Shown here piece after piece: positions 1 to 11,640 of a stretch of DNA of 64,000 bases. Within the stretch, counting starts at the first letter, position 1. Every line of letters begins with the position of its first letter. The position numbers and the translations under genes are program-made. The notes beneath the pieces are model-generated. The model saw only the letters and a program-made list of their open reading frames with translations, was not told the origin of the DNA and made no database searches. The stretch covers positions 54,076,774 through 54,140,773 of the forward strand of contig OX104112.1 in the NCBI GenBank assembly GCA_944474755.1, written 5' to 3'. The stretch comes from Limnoperna fortunei. Its lineage: Eukaryota > Mollusca > Bivalvia > Mytilida > Modiolidae.

Positions 1-1102
1 CGATTTAGAAAAACGCCGATATCTTATTAAATAAATAAAATATATATGCTTTGCACATTGTTCCTGGTTCTGCAATTTCTTATCTTTCGAATGTTCTACA
101 TTTTATCAGTTAAAATTACTTGCAAAATACTTCCTATGTTGTTTGAAAAGAAACCGTCTTCTTTTCTGCCTTCTGCATGGTTACATTGTTTCAATGCGAA
201 ATAGTCAGTTATGCATCACTTCTGACGTGAATTGGATAAATACAGCTGGTATAAACTATGTTAACATTTATGTGTTTAATTTTCACATTTGTAATACTTT
301 AATTGCTGATTTGTATACTTCCCATTTTATTTGAAATTCGCTTATTTTACAATTTTTAACATGGCGGATACATCTGCGTTCAGACAGGGGACAGTGTTGT
401 GTGGCATTTGTATAGTCTAATTATATCTCAAAAATTTGAAACTTTTTTAAATTGTAAGTAAATACTTTAACAATCAAGCAAAAAACATTTAAGAGTATTT
501 GACTTACAAAATACTGTCATTAGAAAGAGTAGAATTAACAGCAATTGCTTTGTCTTGTCTTGAAGTGAAAATGTGTAATGAACTTTGTGATAAACATTTA
601 TAAAGTATTTCTATAAAAGTCAATTACCGAAATATCCTCACTTTTTGTCGCATTTTTTTCAGCCATAAAGGTGGTCAAAATGCAAGTTTTAAGAAATAGG
701 CTGTTCAATTAACATCCTGTACAGAGAATACACAAGTTTATGACACTACAAGCTTTATCAGGATAGCACAGCATGGGCTTAATTTCAATACTTTAAAGGT
801 GTTCTAAATAACACATTTGTCACAAATGTTTATTAGGTAACTATAATTCATAGATAATGTAATTTATTAAATTATAAACTATACAGTAATAGTTTTTGAG
901 AATAAAAAAACTAATGATGCCAGATGGAGAAACAATAAACATGAAACTCCATTAATGATAAAAATACAAATATATACTAAAAAATGGAAAGCATGTATAG
1001 CCGTTTGATATATTCTAAAATTTTGCTGGTTATGATACACATGATAGTCATTCATTGAAAACAAGACCTAACAAACCTAATTATGACACCAATAGTTGCA
1101 TA
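1..1102 (+). mobile_element. Non-autonomous DNA transposon copy 1 (left end outside window)
   Basis: This stretch aligns by eye with the complete copy at 55398-56456: both share the run near position 12 (ACGCCGATATCTT), the CTTATCTTTCGAATG block and the end AATAGTTGCATA at 1091-1102. The left terminal inverted repeat falls before base 1. This copy keeps about 190 bp (roughly 345-535) that is absent from the other copy, so the two are deletion variants of one family. No long reading frame is present, so it depends on a transposase encoded elsewhere. Confidence 0.75.
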
Positions 1103-2060
1103 TAGTTGAGGAGGGAAGATAATTAATTGTCAGAATGGTACAGATATACTGAAAAACACATCGTTTTACAATTTCAAACGTGCTATACAGAGTTAGTATT
1201 TAATCTCGGATTGCATCAGTCTGAGCTCTGAAATGAGTATTGTGATTAAATGTTTTCCTGGTGGGCGTGTCGTCAGAATATATTTTATGTTTTATCCCTT
1301 TAGTTTTTGTTATATTAATTTTTACTAGTGTATTTGTCTTATTTACCATTTCGACAAAATATTGCATAAATAAATAGTAAGTTTTAATTAATTTTTGTAC
1401 AATCTTGTCTTGCATTTTCATTTTTATTTTAGATTAAATACAAGTTTTTTAATGATAAGTTATTGTTAATACTTTGCAGCCAAAACCAAATGCAGAGTCA
1501 TTCTGTTGCATTAGGCCGTACATGTTATCTGTACCCATCAACTGCTATTTTAACTTAAGTGCATATATTGTTTGTTGATCAACCACACTTCAATATTAAA
1601 ACAAATTTTGTCCGCATTTACAAGCTATTCCTTTTGAATGACGTTCATGTGCGGGCAAACATTTTGTGTTTACCAGACAATACAAATGCTACACAAGTTT
1701 ACCGTAAACGTAAATATATAACTTGTAGATACGTACCTAATAATTTATTCTTGTTTGATACTTAAAAGTATTTTTAATAGAAAAACTAACCTCTAGCTTG
1801 CTTCTCTGATTCTGTATATATTTTAATATTCCCAGTTTCTTACCTTCAAGGGCGTTGTGAGGTCGGATACTGGAATAACTCGGTTTTTTCGCTGACATAT
1901 TTTACTAAATGACAATTGTATAAAATAACAAAAAAGAGACAATTGTACCTTTATTAACTTTTTGAATTAGTTTCTGATACATAGACTGAACTGTGTGTTA
2001 CCTTAAACAATCGGAATTCGTCATTGTTCGCAATTACACGTTTTAATATTGCTAAAACTT
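1103..2060. other. AT-rich stretch, nothing recognised
   Basis: Only short open frames with no recognisable motif are present. No tRNA-like boxes, long inverted repeats or exon-like segments with good splice sites stood out. Confidence 0.4.
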
Positions 2061-2203
2061 GACTCCGCGAAAACATCCGATTGTATTAGAGAAATTGATT
2101 TCACATAACGATCAATTAAGTCATGTGACGGCCATAGCAATTCTAACAGGATAACATCCTGGGTACAACAAACCCATGTTTTAGAAGTTTAGTTGTCAAT
2201 AAC
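2061..2203 (-). mobile_element. Penelope-like element 3' fragment
   Basis: Reading the minus strand gives the same block found at the 3' end of the other Penelope-like copies in this window: a tail matching 'ttgtacc...gttctatggtcgt...gatcgtta' and the ACTCCGCGAAAA sequence near 2061. It is a 140-bp remnant with no intact frame. Confidence 0.55.
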
Positions 2204-2491
2204 GTGAAAAATTTCTTTTGGTCCCAACTCGGCAGAGCCTCGTTCGAGACCAGAAATCTTTTCACTCGGATGTCTGAGATTTTCCCGTCTTGCACTCCCG
2301 CCGGTGTTAGATCCTTTATATCTCTATTAACCGGCTGGAAGTGTCTACAGGGCTCTACTAGGGCTGTTCAGCGCATTCCAAGGATACCGTGGGAGATATG
2401 GGATGCTTTCTCATTGGCAGTTTGTTTGGTTATAGAATTGAAAACTTGGCCGCGGAATGTAGTGAGTGCCGTGTTTGACAATTATTTTTAA
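2204..2491. other. GC-richer coding-like segment, unassigned
   Basis: Base composition rises sharply relative to the flanks. The plus strand is open for 95 codons from 2204. The minus strand over the same bases also reads like protein, broken by one stop near 2370. I cannot decide which strand, if either, was coding, and I recognise no family. It may be an eroded exon or part of a mobile element, since a Penelope-like fragment abuts it. Confidence 0.25.
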
Positions 2492-2778
2492 ATCGATAAT
2501 TACTTTGAAATTGATTATCTCCTTTAAGCAATGATTAGTTAAAATCTTTTATGTTTGCAATTTTAATGTGTAATTAACGCTTTTTTGATGACATAATTAG
2601 CAATATTTTATATATTTTGTATCTGATGTGAAAAATTTTAAATGAAAGATAAAAATTAAAAAATAGCAATCGAATAACGAAACAAATATAGGCCATCAAC
2701 TGCGCGTTGATTTAATGATCTCTCAACAGTTCTAAGTAAAAAAAAATATTTAACAAGTACAATGTACCTCATAATTAC

Positions 2779-2973
2779 TTTACGTTGCATTCGTTTTGAA
2801 TGAGAGTCGCTTTGTTTCTCAGCTTTAGCCCATTTTCCCGGATCCACGGCCTCTTGCTCGCGGACTCTGAATATAAGATGTTTTTGTTCAAATGACCCGT
2901 CGTTCGATGGTCTCTTGTTCGCTGGAATGTTTCGCTGTTCTCTATATTCACTTAAGCTGAAACTAGGACTCAT
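2779..2973 (-). CDS. Candidate first coding exon, unknown product
   Basis: On the minus strand an ATG at 2973 opens a 65-codon segment rich in charged residues (for example REQEAVDPGKWAKAEKQ). It ends at a plausible donor, AAA|GTAATT, with the intron starting at 2778. The frame also stays open past the donor to 2656, but the translation there turns hydrophobic and AT-biased, as expected for intron sequence. No domain is recognised and no partner exon was located within the next kilobase. It may be a genuine first exon or a chance open frame. Confidence 0.25.
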
Positions 2974-3049
2974 CTTTTTTGTTGTGCATATTTGAATTTT
3001 TTGTGAAGTAAGGTTCAAATCGAGTTTATATTGTCCAAAGTCGGGCACT

Positions 3050-3619
3050 AAACAACCCCAGTGTTGACAGGTAAGAGCTCAACAGTCGACATGATTAGCT
3101 ATCAAGTTCACTTAACCTTTAAGAAATAAAGAAACCACATCACGATGATTTTGGATGGTTGTTCTTAGAAAGACAGCTGTCGACGAAGATCATTGTCTTG
3201 TGTGCTTGTTAACGGTGTTGATTAGAAATGTAAAGAAAGAAATAATAAAAATTAAAAAATAAATAATCATGAATATAATAAGTCTTTCTTGCTTAAATTG
3301 GGTAACACGTTGATAATAATAACAATGCCAACAAAAAACCTGCTGGGTAAACGATAGAAGACGTCTGATCGAGTTTACAAATTGCCTTCCCGAGCCACTA
3401 TTATTTAAGTTATCGGGACATAATATATAGGGCATTTAAACTTGTGGAAGTCATTTATTTCACGTTTGAATATGCTTTGAAAATCGGATGTATTTTTTTA
3501 AAGCAAGTCTTTTTGGCTCTATTTGGCTTCCGTAGTGTAGAACATAATTACATATTTTAATCATTAAATAAATGAATGACTGTAAGAATAAGATTAACAT
3601 GTCTTTTTTTTAATTTAAA
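3050..3619. other. AT-rich stretch, nothing recognised
   Basis: Short open frames only, with no motif, inverted repeat or SINE block seen. Confidence 0.4.
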
Positions 3620-5430
3620 AGACAAATATTACAAAACCAAACTTAACACCCCCCGACTGCTCTTGCCACAATTCCCCATTAATATATATTCCTTCAGGTC
3701 ACGTGATAACTGGAGATCTTAATATTGTTGAAAATGAGAGACTCCGCAATGTGTTGTCCAAAGGACCAAAGTACCGTGAACCTAAATCCATCAACTGGAA
3801 TTATAACTTTAAATTATTGATGGATTCAATAGAGGACAATGCCAGAAAATGGGCACAGCAAGAGGACCAGGAGGTTGATACCTCGTCCGAGTGGGTAAAG
3901 GCCTTGAGGCAATTAATTCAAATAAGAATAAGTCGTTTAGGAAGGTCTATGAGTACTATAGCATCATCAATCTTCAGAAATTTTGATGCTCTTAACAATT
4001 TGTCCGACATTCATGACAAATATGTTGTTGTGCCAGCAGATAAAACCCTTAACAACATTATTTTTATCTTCAAAAAACATTACATAGAGTGTTTAATCAA
4101 TGAGTTATGCATGGACAGTTCACTTTGCAATCATATTTACACATTCACTGCGCTTTCAAAAGAGGAGGTTATTGAAAATCACAAATCGGTATTGGCATCT
4201 TTTGATCTCAAATTAAAGTCGAAGATTGTGATCTCTCCTTATTGTATTGGATTCCAAAACTTCACAAAAATCCATACAAAACAGCGTTTCATAGCAGGAT
4301 CGTCTAAGTGTTCTACCAAAACACTATCGCAACTCATGACCACTATTTTAACAACACTAAAAACGGGACTTCAAAAATACAGGGACACTTTCTACTCCCG
4401 GAGTGGCATAAATGAAATGTGGATATTAAAAAATTCAAAGGCCTGATAGACATCTTGAGGTCTGGATCTCTTTCCCATTGTAACAGCATTAAAAAATTTG
4501 ATTTTTCGACACTCTATACGGCCATCCCTCATACGAAGCTTAAAACCAGTCTTAAAGATCTTAAAAAACGCTGCTTTTTCAAGAAAAACGCTCCTTTTCT
4601 CGCCGACCTGTTTTTGAATCTTCTGAGGCTGAGTTCCTAGAAGGCCTACTGAAGAAGAAAGAAAAGACACTGTCCCAGACCTTTAATTTAACATTCCGCT
4701 ATATTGATGATGTTTTTGTCCCTCAACAATGCTAAATTTGGTGACTATTTACATTCAATTTACCCTAGCGAGCTTGAAATTAAAGACACCACCAATAAAC
4801 TAAGGTCAGCCTCTTACTTAGACCTACTTCTAGAAATAGACTCAGGAAAATTACAAATTAGACTCTACGACAAACATGATGACTTCAACTTTCCAATTGT
4901 CAACTTCCCTTTCATCGACGGCAACATTCCAGCAGCTCCAGCGTATGGTGTGTACATTTTACAACTTATACGTTATTCTAGATCCTGCGATCGGTATTCC
5001 GTTTCTCTAGAGCGATCACTACTGCTGACTGCTAAACTACTCAAACAAAGGTTTGTTGTACCTAGCTTGATGTTATCTCTCCGGAAGTTCTATGGTCGTT
5101 ACCATGACTAAATTGATCGTTATTGGAAATCAGGGTCTCAAATACGATCTGACATTTTCGCTGAGTCATAGGTAGTGTTTCCTATTCCTGGATTTGACTT
5201 TTCCCTAGAAATGAGTAACTCGACCGGTGTCTAATTAGAGGCAGGCACTGCTTACTCGTCCGGAGCACCTGAGTGCACCCATGGTTTTTATTGGGTTCGG
5301 GTTTCTCTCTTTCTGTGTTATATGTTTTTTGTTTTTGTGTTGTGTTTGTCTATATCCGGATTTGTAACTGTCCCTTGGCTTTTGGCTAATGTTGTTCGGT
5401 CGGTTTTCTTTGCTATTTTCTTAAAGTAAG
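3620..5430 (+). mobile_element. Penelope-like retroelement, internally deleted copy
   Basis: Three consecutive plus-strand frames carry, in order, reverse-transcriptase features of the Penelope-like type. They are a GHVITGDL/KGPKYREP upstream region (3690-3780), VVVPADK (about 4024-4045), the IAGSSKCSTK region (about 4291-4320), FDFSTLYTAIPH (about 4498-4535) and the catalytic RYIDDVF (about 4697-4717). A conserved C-terminal block (YLDLLLEID, NFPFIDGNIPAAPAYGVYI, LRKFYGRYHD) ends at 5111. The frame breaks around 4440, after 4640 and near 4730. Directly after the FKKN residues near 4590 the sequence jumps to APFLADLF, so the part of the RT core that should lie between is deleted. A 3' untranslated tail follows to about 5430. 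No GIY-YIG endonuclease is visible. Family assignment rests on motif order. The copy is dead. Confidence 0.75.
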
Positions 5431-5970
5431 AATAGATTGAAGATTACTCACAATTTTCCCTATTTGCACCAATTAATATTGACTGGGTATGAGTGGAACA
5501 GTAAGTTGATTTTTCTCTATGTGCAACTATTGCCTCGAAGCGAAGCTAAGGGCAATAGTTTTATCGAAAAGAAAAATAAACTTAATATTCCCCGAATATC
5601 CAATCAATTAGTGTTTTATTATAGCGGAAGGACAACAGACACAAAGTGTTGGCAATAATTGCTAGCAAATCAAAAAGAAATATACCAGTATCATAATTGT
5701 ATGTTAATTTCAACGGTGAATAGAAAATGGGTGATCTTGTCAATCAATAGTTTGTCTCTCTTCGGTAGTTCTGAAACATATTGACTTGCCGAACAGAAAA
5801 TGGTTAATGTCTGCCAGTCAAAAGTTAGTTGTTAGTTAATACGTGTAGTTCTGAAATTTATTGACTGGCCGAGTAGAAAATGGTTAAAATAGCGAATTTA
5901 TTGTATATTTTAAGTTCTATGTAATTTATATACTGAGGTATAATAATGCAATATATGTCCGTACGCCATG
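5431..5970. repeat. Diverged dispersed and local repeats
   Basis: The stretch holds two related blocks (about 5755-5815 and 5850-5890), each running from 'tagttctgaaa' through 'attgact' to 'gaaaatggttaa'. Similar words occur in reverse orientation at 58560-58710. Near 5525-5560 the complementary words AACTATTGCC and GGCAATAGTT can form a short hairpin. No gene is seen. Confidence 0.4.
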
Positions 5971-6025
5971 AATTAAAATTGGAATCGAGCACACTCTGCC
6001 CAAAATCATGCTCAGTGTTGACACT
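5971..6025 (-). mobile_element. SINE internal fragment
   Basis: The words AATTGGAATCGAGCACAC...CTGCC and CTCAGTGTTGACA match the middle of the tRNA-headed SINE at 10242-10510 in the same (minus) orientation. It is degenerate, with both ends missing. Confidence 0.5.
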
Positions 6026-6377
6026 CTAATGATAATTAGGGATACGGGAGGCCCAATCGGAATGATCTTAGTCTATCTTAGTCACCTCAGAGGGAAGTGT
6101 ATTAATATAAACATAAATTTGGTTCAAATGTGATATGTTTAGCCTAGTCTACAAAAATATAATTGAACGGCGAATAAACTAAAAACATTTATGTCATTGT
6201 AATTTATTTTTAAACTCATTCTATTCTGGTTTAAAACATGTTGTCAAATATAATGTTTGTTTGTGACGTCATAATATCACAAGAATATGCACCGAAAATT
6301 TCAGGTCAGAAATCGGTTAAAAGTGCAATTTGTATGTTTTTCATCAGACTGATTAGATTAGTATGAAGATTTTTAGG
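6026..6377. other. AT-rich stretch, nothing recognised
   Basis: No open frame or repeat beyond simple AT-rich sequence. Confidence 0.35.
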
Positions 6378-6385
6378 GGTGCAGC

Positions 6386-6833
6386 ACAGGCAACTGGGGT
6401 CAGGATAATTTTTTATGGAATAAAATGCTAATAAATGAGTTTACAGTGTGCATTTCCATCCCGATAAGAATTGTAGTTCGCTTGGATATAAGAAAACACC
6501 TTTTTTTTATCAAATACGATATAACATAGTGAAGTTAAGTGGAAGTTATCAAAGGAATATTAAACGGACATAGCTCATTACTGACTGGACATTTGGAACG
6601 GTGTCCTTTTTTAATAAAACGTGGGGATTCCAATAAATAAAACTTGTGCTATTTTCAGACCTTGGATAAGATTCATGCCTTAATGTAGTATAATAAAGAT
6701 AAATTTATTATTTTTTGTGGGCAATATTTCGCAGTCAGACATGTTGGACTAGTTACCAAACGAGTGAATACTCGTAAACTCATTTATTAGCATTTTATTC
6801 CATAAAACATTATCCTGACCCCAAGTGCCTGTG
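6386..6833. mobile_element. hAT-like non-autonomous transposon (MITE)
   Basis: The ends are inverted repeats of about 60 bp. The left end starts CACAGGCAACTGGGG and the right end, read in reverse, starts CACAGGCACTTGGGG. Both continue with the same TCAGGATAAT and ATGGAATAAAATGC words. An exact 8-bp direct repeat, GGGTGCAG, flanks the element (6378-6385 and 6834-6841). Eight-base target duplications are characteristic of the hAT superfamily. The 448-bp interior has no coding frame. The superfamily call is inference from duplication length. Confidence 0.75.
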
Positions 6834-6841
6834 GGGTGCAG

Positions 6842-7240
6842 GATAAAAAAAAATTGTACATTTTCCGAAAATATAGTTTTTCTTGTACATCGCCGCGAAG
6901 GCTCGTACAAATAAATTGTATATTTTCTGACATTGTATATATATTATTATATGTAACAATGAGCTTACCATCATTCACGAACTAATCAAATCCAGCGTAC
7001 GTTACAAACGAAGTTCTGGCGTTAGAGATATTGTATTGTTTCAGTGATTAAAGTTCAAAATGGAGATCATTATCCGGACCCTTTAAAGCCTGACTGCAGA
7101 CAATAGGGGTCAACATGTTTGGAAAGTGCACGAAAAAGGCCTCTTTTGTAGATTACGAAAAATAGTAATCTAACTTTAGCAGCAACAAAAAGCTCAATTT
7201 TGCTTCCCAACCCATTATTCCATAATTTTCCATTGCAGTA
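6842..7240. other. AT-rich stretch, nothing recognised
   Basis: No gene, RNA or repeat identified between the hAT-like element and the following SINE. Confidence 0.35.
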
Positions 7241-7485
7241 GGGGCCTCGGTGGCCGATAGGTTAATGTAGTTCGTCTACTATTAATCGCGTGGTCTATCA
7301 AAACTGAGGTTGTTTGTTCGAGTCTGATAGCTCACATGGTGTACTTGACTGCAACCTAATTGACAAGGATTGCCAGTTTTCGTACCGAATGTCGGGAGTT
7401 TTCTCCGGGTATTCCGTCTTCCTCCCCCAATAAAAACTGGACGCCTAGATAAAGCTGAAAATTTGCTGAAAGTGGCGTCCATTGC
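7241..7485 (+). mobile_element. tRNA-derived SINE, diverged copy
   Basis: The head GGGGCCTCGGTGGCCGATAGG matches the A-box half of a tRNA. It is followed by a degraded B-box region and the central domain shared by all copies here (GATTGCCAG, GTTTTCTCCGGGTA, TTCCTCCCCCAATAAAAACTGG, AGCTGAAAATTTGCTGAAAGTGGCG). Several substitutions relative to the other copies show that it is older. No clear target duplication is seen. Confidence 0.85.
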
Positions 7486-8133
7486 AGTCATATTGTGATT
7501 AACGTTCATTCGTATCTTATCCCCGTTGATTGTTTGTAAACTTGTACAAGTCATGATTATAGCTGACATATTTCTCGATGGACGTTTTACAAACATTCAG
7601 TCAATTAATAAATCATTTTCAGATTTGTTTTCTTGTCATCGATATTGGAACAATTAAAAATGCAATACGGAAGAAACAATGCAATGACGAATGTGATCCT
7701 TCTATTTGCAAACTTATTGAATAAAGTTAAACAGATATTTCACATGGGTTGGGTGGTGGTCTTGTGTTTTTGGCAATAAAACTGTTCACCAATCTAGATC
7801 ACTGAAACATTCTCCCCTGCAGTGCCTGATATAATGCTATAAAATTTAATAATTGAAATAAAATTATAGATAAAATCTTGTTCTTTTTAATCAAGTTGCT
7901 CAACTGTTTTATTGATTACGACTTCTGTATAACAAGTCATTCTGTTTTTGGCTCCGAATGCCGTTTATCACCTCCCCAACATTTTTTTAGAATAAGTAAC
8001 TTAATTATTAAACAGTTTTATCTTCTTTTAGCAATTTGTATTGTGCTTTTAAAAGAAATCAAAGAATATATTTTATATTAATTATTTACATTAATTTCTG
8101 TAGACAAACAACAGTGGCACAAGTAAATAATTG
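7486..8133. other. AT-rich stretch, nothing recognised
   Basis: Short open frames without motifs. Confidence 0.35.
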
Positions 8134-9420
8134 TTAATTAATAACATCATATAACGTAGCGTGTCCGGTTTTCTGATTGCAGACCAGAAGTCATTTAATG
8201 TCTTTGTAGTAGTACATAATATTTGGTTTCTGGAGTGTATCAGAACTGGTCAGTAGAACTTTCTGTTGCTTACCATCTGGAGAAATGGCCAGAAGTAGAT
8301 TGTTCTTATACCCAGCTGCAAACATTATACCATAAGGATCAACCGATATGACTGGAATGGACAATAATCGATCATCCTGAAACGTCCAGATTTCTGTACC
8401 TTCCATACTATACAGTGAACACTCCCGTTGCTGACCTAGTAGTAAATCTTGTCATTCTGTGTTATGACCTTGTACGTACTCCTTGCATCGTTGTATATAC
8501 GTATTGTTTTGATAATGTTCAAATCTAGATCTAATACATTGATTCCCTCTCCATGCGTCACGGCATATAATTTACCATCGTTGTATGTAATGCTCGTGAT
8601 CCCATATTTACATAAAATCTCCAGAGTTTGATTTGTATCCTGACCGTTCATATTTATTATGGATATACGTTTGTTCCAATAAGAAACTGCAACCCTTTGG
8701 TCATCAATTATTGTGACGCCATAAGGATTGTACGGTACACTGATGTCACGGTCATATGATCCGTCTTCCTTTAGTATAGTAAGAGATGGTTTATTGTAAC
8801 CCGCAATCATAATGCCCTTATTTGGTAATATTAAGCTGCCCGTTACGCTGGAATTCTTTTCGTCCATTTTAATGTTTGTCCTTAGTTTCAACTGTAGACT
8901 GTGTAATTTATGGACTGGTGGTTCAGGTGGAAGCTGGTCCTCTGCCTGTATTAGCCGTCGCTCTACATATGGAACTTCTGCTTCTGTAGATGTTATTTGT
9001 ATTTCTCCTAGCGAGTCGAAGACTTCGGTGAATGGTTGATCTGAACTGCTATATTTAGCTGTGACATACTGCAAAGCAAGAGTTTGATTTCATTGATTAC
9101 GTTGTGAACAGTTTTTAGAACATTCCGAATTCCAATGTACAAATTGTTTCATGTATTGTGCAGTGTCTTTAAAATCCAAAATGTTTTTGCGTTTTGTTTC
9201 TAATTTGGTCGTCACCAAAGAAAATTCTTTCATTGCATTTTCTGACTTGGACTTGTAACAAGTGTTCCTCAAGACGATCTAAGTGCGTATTTATTTACGC
9301 TCGCTTTGTTGCAATGAATTTCTTTCCAACGTCTGCATCTTTCTGAAAATTTGTATAATTTTGTTGTACATGTTGTACCTGATGAATAACATATATCAGT
9401 TTGAGGCAGACTCCTGGGTA
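8134..9420 (-). pseudogene. TRIM/NHL-type beta-propeller gene, decayed
   Basis: The minus strand encodes a coiled-coil region (about 9410-9100: QVQHVQQNYTNFQKDADVGK, KSENAMKEFSLVTTKLETKR), a linker (EVPYVERRLIQ) and a C-terminal beta-propeller (DGSYDRDISVPYNPYGVTII, NNLLLAISPDGKQQKVLL). It is clearly paralogous to the intact gene at 59297-60451. It is broken by an in-frame TAA near 9288, a frameshift near 9255, a break around 9085, a stop TAG at about 8433, a one-base frameshift near 8410 and a CGA-to-TGA stop near 8188. The ancestral stop is at 8134-8136. The N-terminal B-box is missing; a simple repeat and a tRNA-like SINE head sit where it should be. Such proteins usually bind RNA or act as ubiquitin-ligase scaffolds, but this copy cannot make a full protein. 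Confidence 0.85.
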
Positions 9421-9429
9421 ACGTTTGAA

Positions 9430-9566
<137 letters not shown>

Positions 9567-9627
9567 TATTGACATGCATATGATCAATAATAAACAAACC
9601 ACTTTAACCACTCGGCTACCGAAGCCA
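9567..9627 (-). mobile_element. tRNA-like SINE head of a different family
   Basis: The minus strand reads GGCTTCGGTAGCCGAGTGG with an A-box-like block, continues for about 40 bp and runs straight into (ATTT)n. The central domain of the common SINE in this window is absent, so this is a truncated copy or another family. Confidence 0.45.
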
Positions 9628-10229
9628 TAAAAGGTAACTGAGTGAACGCGGGTTGTAAATGCTAGGCTGCCTGTAGGATTAAAGACTAAATAAGCGGGAT
9701 CAAACGAATCACAACAGCTATACAGTATCAACCCCCTCGCCACCCTTGGGGATATAGAGTTCTCGTGGTGATACATGTGAAATAGATTTTGACATGTAAT
9801 AATCAGTGCATAATTTTTACTAAATACAGTAGTTTGTATCATGAGACACAGTAAACCGTGTTCAGCTTTGACGCGCACAAATTTATCTCACCCCCTTTAT
9901 CGTATGTCTACCATTTATTGCACCTTTCTTTATCAACAGCCCCTTTATTGCAAGTCATTTTCTACCTTCATAACACTAGACACTCAGCGAACTTTGCAGT
10001 AGTTAAAATATTTTAAAAGACACCCCTTTGTCTGCTTGCGTCAGTAAGATAGAAAGAAAAAAAAAGAAACAAAAGATTGCCATTTATGAGTACAACGTGA
10101 TTGGAAATAAAGGAAATACAAGCACTCTGGTAAAAAATTACCCGACAGTACACAAAAGATTGTGTTTGATGTTGATGATGTATACGGTAATGAATTTCAG
10201 ACACTTTGTCGGGAAAACATAATAAGATC
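9628..10229. other. Unassigned sequence with a GC-richer patch
   Basis: Positions 9640-9780 are less AT-rich than the surroundings and may be a degenerate repeat. I could not assign it. The remainder is AT-rich with no gene seen. Confidence 0.3.
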
Positions 10230-10522
10230 AAAGTAAAATTGTTTTTGTTTGTTTGTTTGATGGTGTTTAACGCCACTTTCAGCAATTTTTCAGCTATATC
10301 ATGGCGTCCAGTTTTTATTGGGGGAGGAAGCCGGAGTACCCGGAGAAAACCCCCGACCTGCGGTAGGAAAACTGGCAATCCTTGTCAATTAGGATTGGAG
10401 TCGAGTACACCCTGCCTGCAGTGAGAATCGAACCCGCAATCTCAGTGTTGACAGACCACGTGATCAATAGTAGACGAACTACCTTGACCACTCGGCCACC
10501 GAGGCCCCCCAAAGTAAAATTG
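10230..10522 (-). mobile_element. Full-length tRNA-derived SINE with target duplication
   Basis: The complete element occupies 10242-10510 in reverse orientation. It has a tRNA-like head with A-box (GGTGGCCGAGTGGTCAAGG) and B-box (GGGTTCGATTC), the conserved central domain (GGTTTTCTCCGGGTACTCC on the element strand) and a short tail of AAAC repeats. A 12-bp direct repeat AAAGTAAAATTG flanks it (10230-10241 and 10511-10522), as expected for LINE-mediated insertion. Its boxes are intact, so it could still be transcribed by RNA polymerase III. Confidence 0.93.
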
Positions 10523-10967
10523 AACAGAAATAAACTACGAAGAAAAAAGGATCCACAAATTAAAGAAAAAAGGTTTTTTCATAACTCAAATCATTGCATT
10601 GTATCACACATGTGGTTATAACTAATTTCGGGTACGGTTTACTGCATTATTGCGCGAAAATATAGTTCGATGTTTACATTTACCGAAGTAAGTAATTTCT
10701 ATCTGTAATATTGTTTTGATTATTTTTCAGGTGAAAAACAGTATGTTTTGTATTGCGAAATGTAATTCTTTTGTTCTTTGCATTTGAAATCAAATATAAT
10801 TGTGTTCATATATTCTTACGCGATCAAGCTGGCTAAGGGAACGATCATATTGTTGTATTCATTGCATTTTAATTGTAAATATAATGAACAAATAAATATT
10901 TCGTACTATTTCGTACTATTATCATAAATGCACATTAAATCTGCTTTCATCTGAATTGTCAATTATA
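10523..10967. other. AT-rich stretch, nothing recognised
   Basis: Only a duplicated decamer (TTTCGTACTA at about 10900-10920) is notable. Confidence 0.35.
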
Positions 10968-11185
10968 TACCGTATAAGTGGTTTTTTTCGCGGTGATTTA
11001 ATTTTCGCTATATTCGCGGTAAAAGTTGGAACGCGAAAAAAAACGCGCGAAATATTAGGACAAATGATAGAGTTATTCATTCTTATTACGGAACGCGAAA
11101 ATTACATTACGCCAAAATAAACTCGTACAGTTTTTTAACAAAAACGCTAAATTTTCCACACGCGATAAAAACCACTTATACGGTA
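10968..11185. mobile_element. MITE with TACCGTATAAGTGG terminal inverted repeats
   Basis: The left end TACCGTATAAGTGGTTTTT is mirrored by the right end, which in reverse complement reads the same for 19 bases and continues with CGCG. The interior is rich in CGCGAAA-type words and non-coding. The total is 218 bp. A target duplication is not clear, so I do not assign a superfamily. Confidence 0.75.
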
Positions 11186-11640
11186 ATTAACGCATTGTAA
11201 ATATGTCCAACAATAATAAACTTCTTGCTACTGTTTTAATGGTGTTAATATTCCATGGCTGCCTGTGCTGCTGCAGCTGATCATCATGATGAATAACAGT
11301 AAACAAGATTTGCAGATTTAACAAACGGTACAAATGTAAATAATTTGGGACAAAGATGGCACACCGACTTGATGAGGGGAGTATTACGAATTTGTAATTC
11401 CTGTCTAAAATTTAAATGACGAAAACGTTTCTACTTTAGCATGGTGTTATTATTGTTTTTATGCACTTTTTAATTTTCCAGTATCATATAGAAATAAATT
11501 ATTTAATTAAATTTTTTAATGCAGGTCTCAATTGCATTTTCTTGCATCTTTCTTTTACTTTAAATAATTCAAATGTCCAAACATGTTAACTGGTTTATTT
11601 ACAATGTATGCCTCCTACTTTTATACGACAGCAAAAAATT
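11186..11640. other. AT-rich stretch, nothing recognised
   Basis: No gene or repeat identified. Confidence 0.35.
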
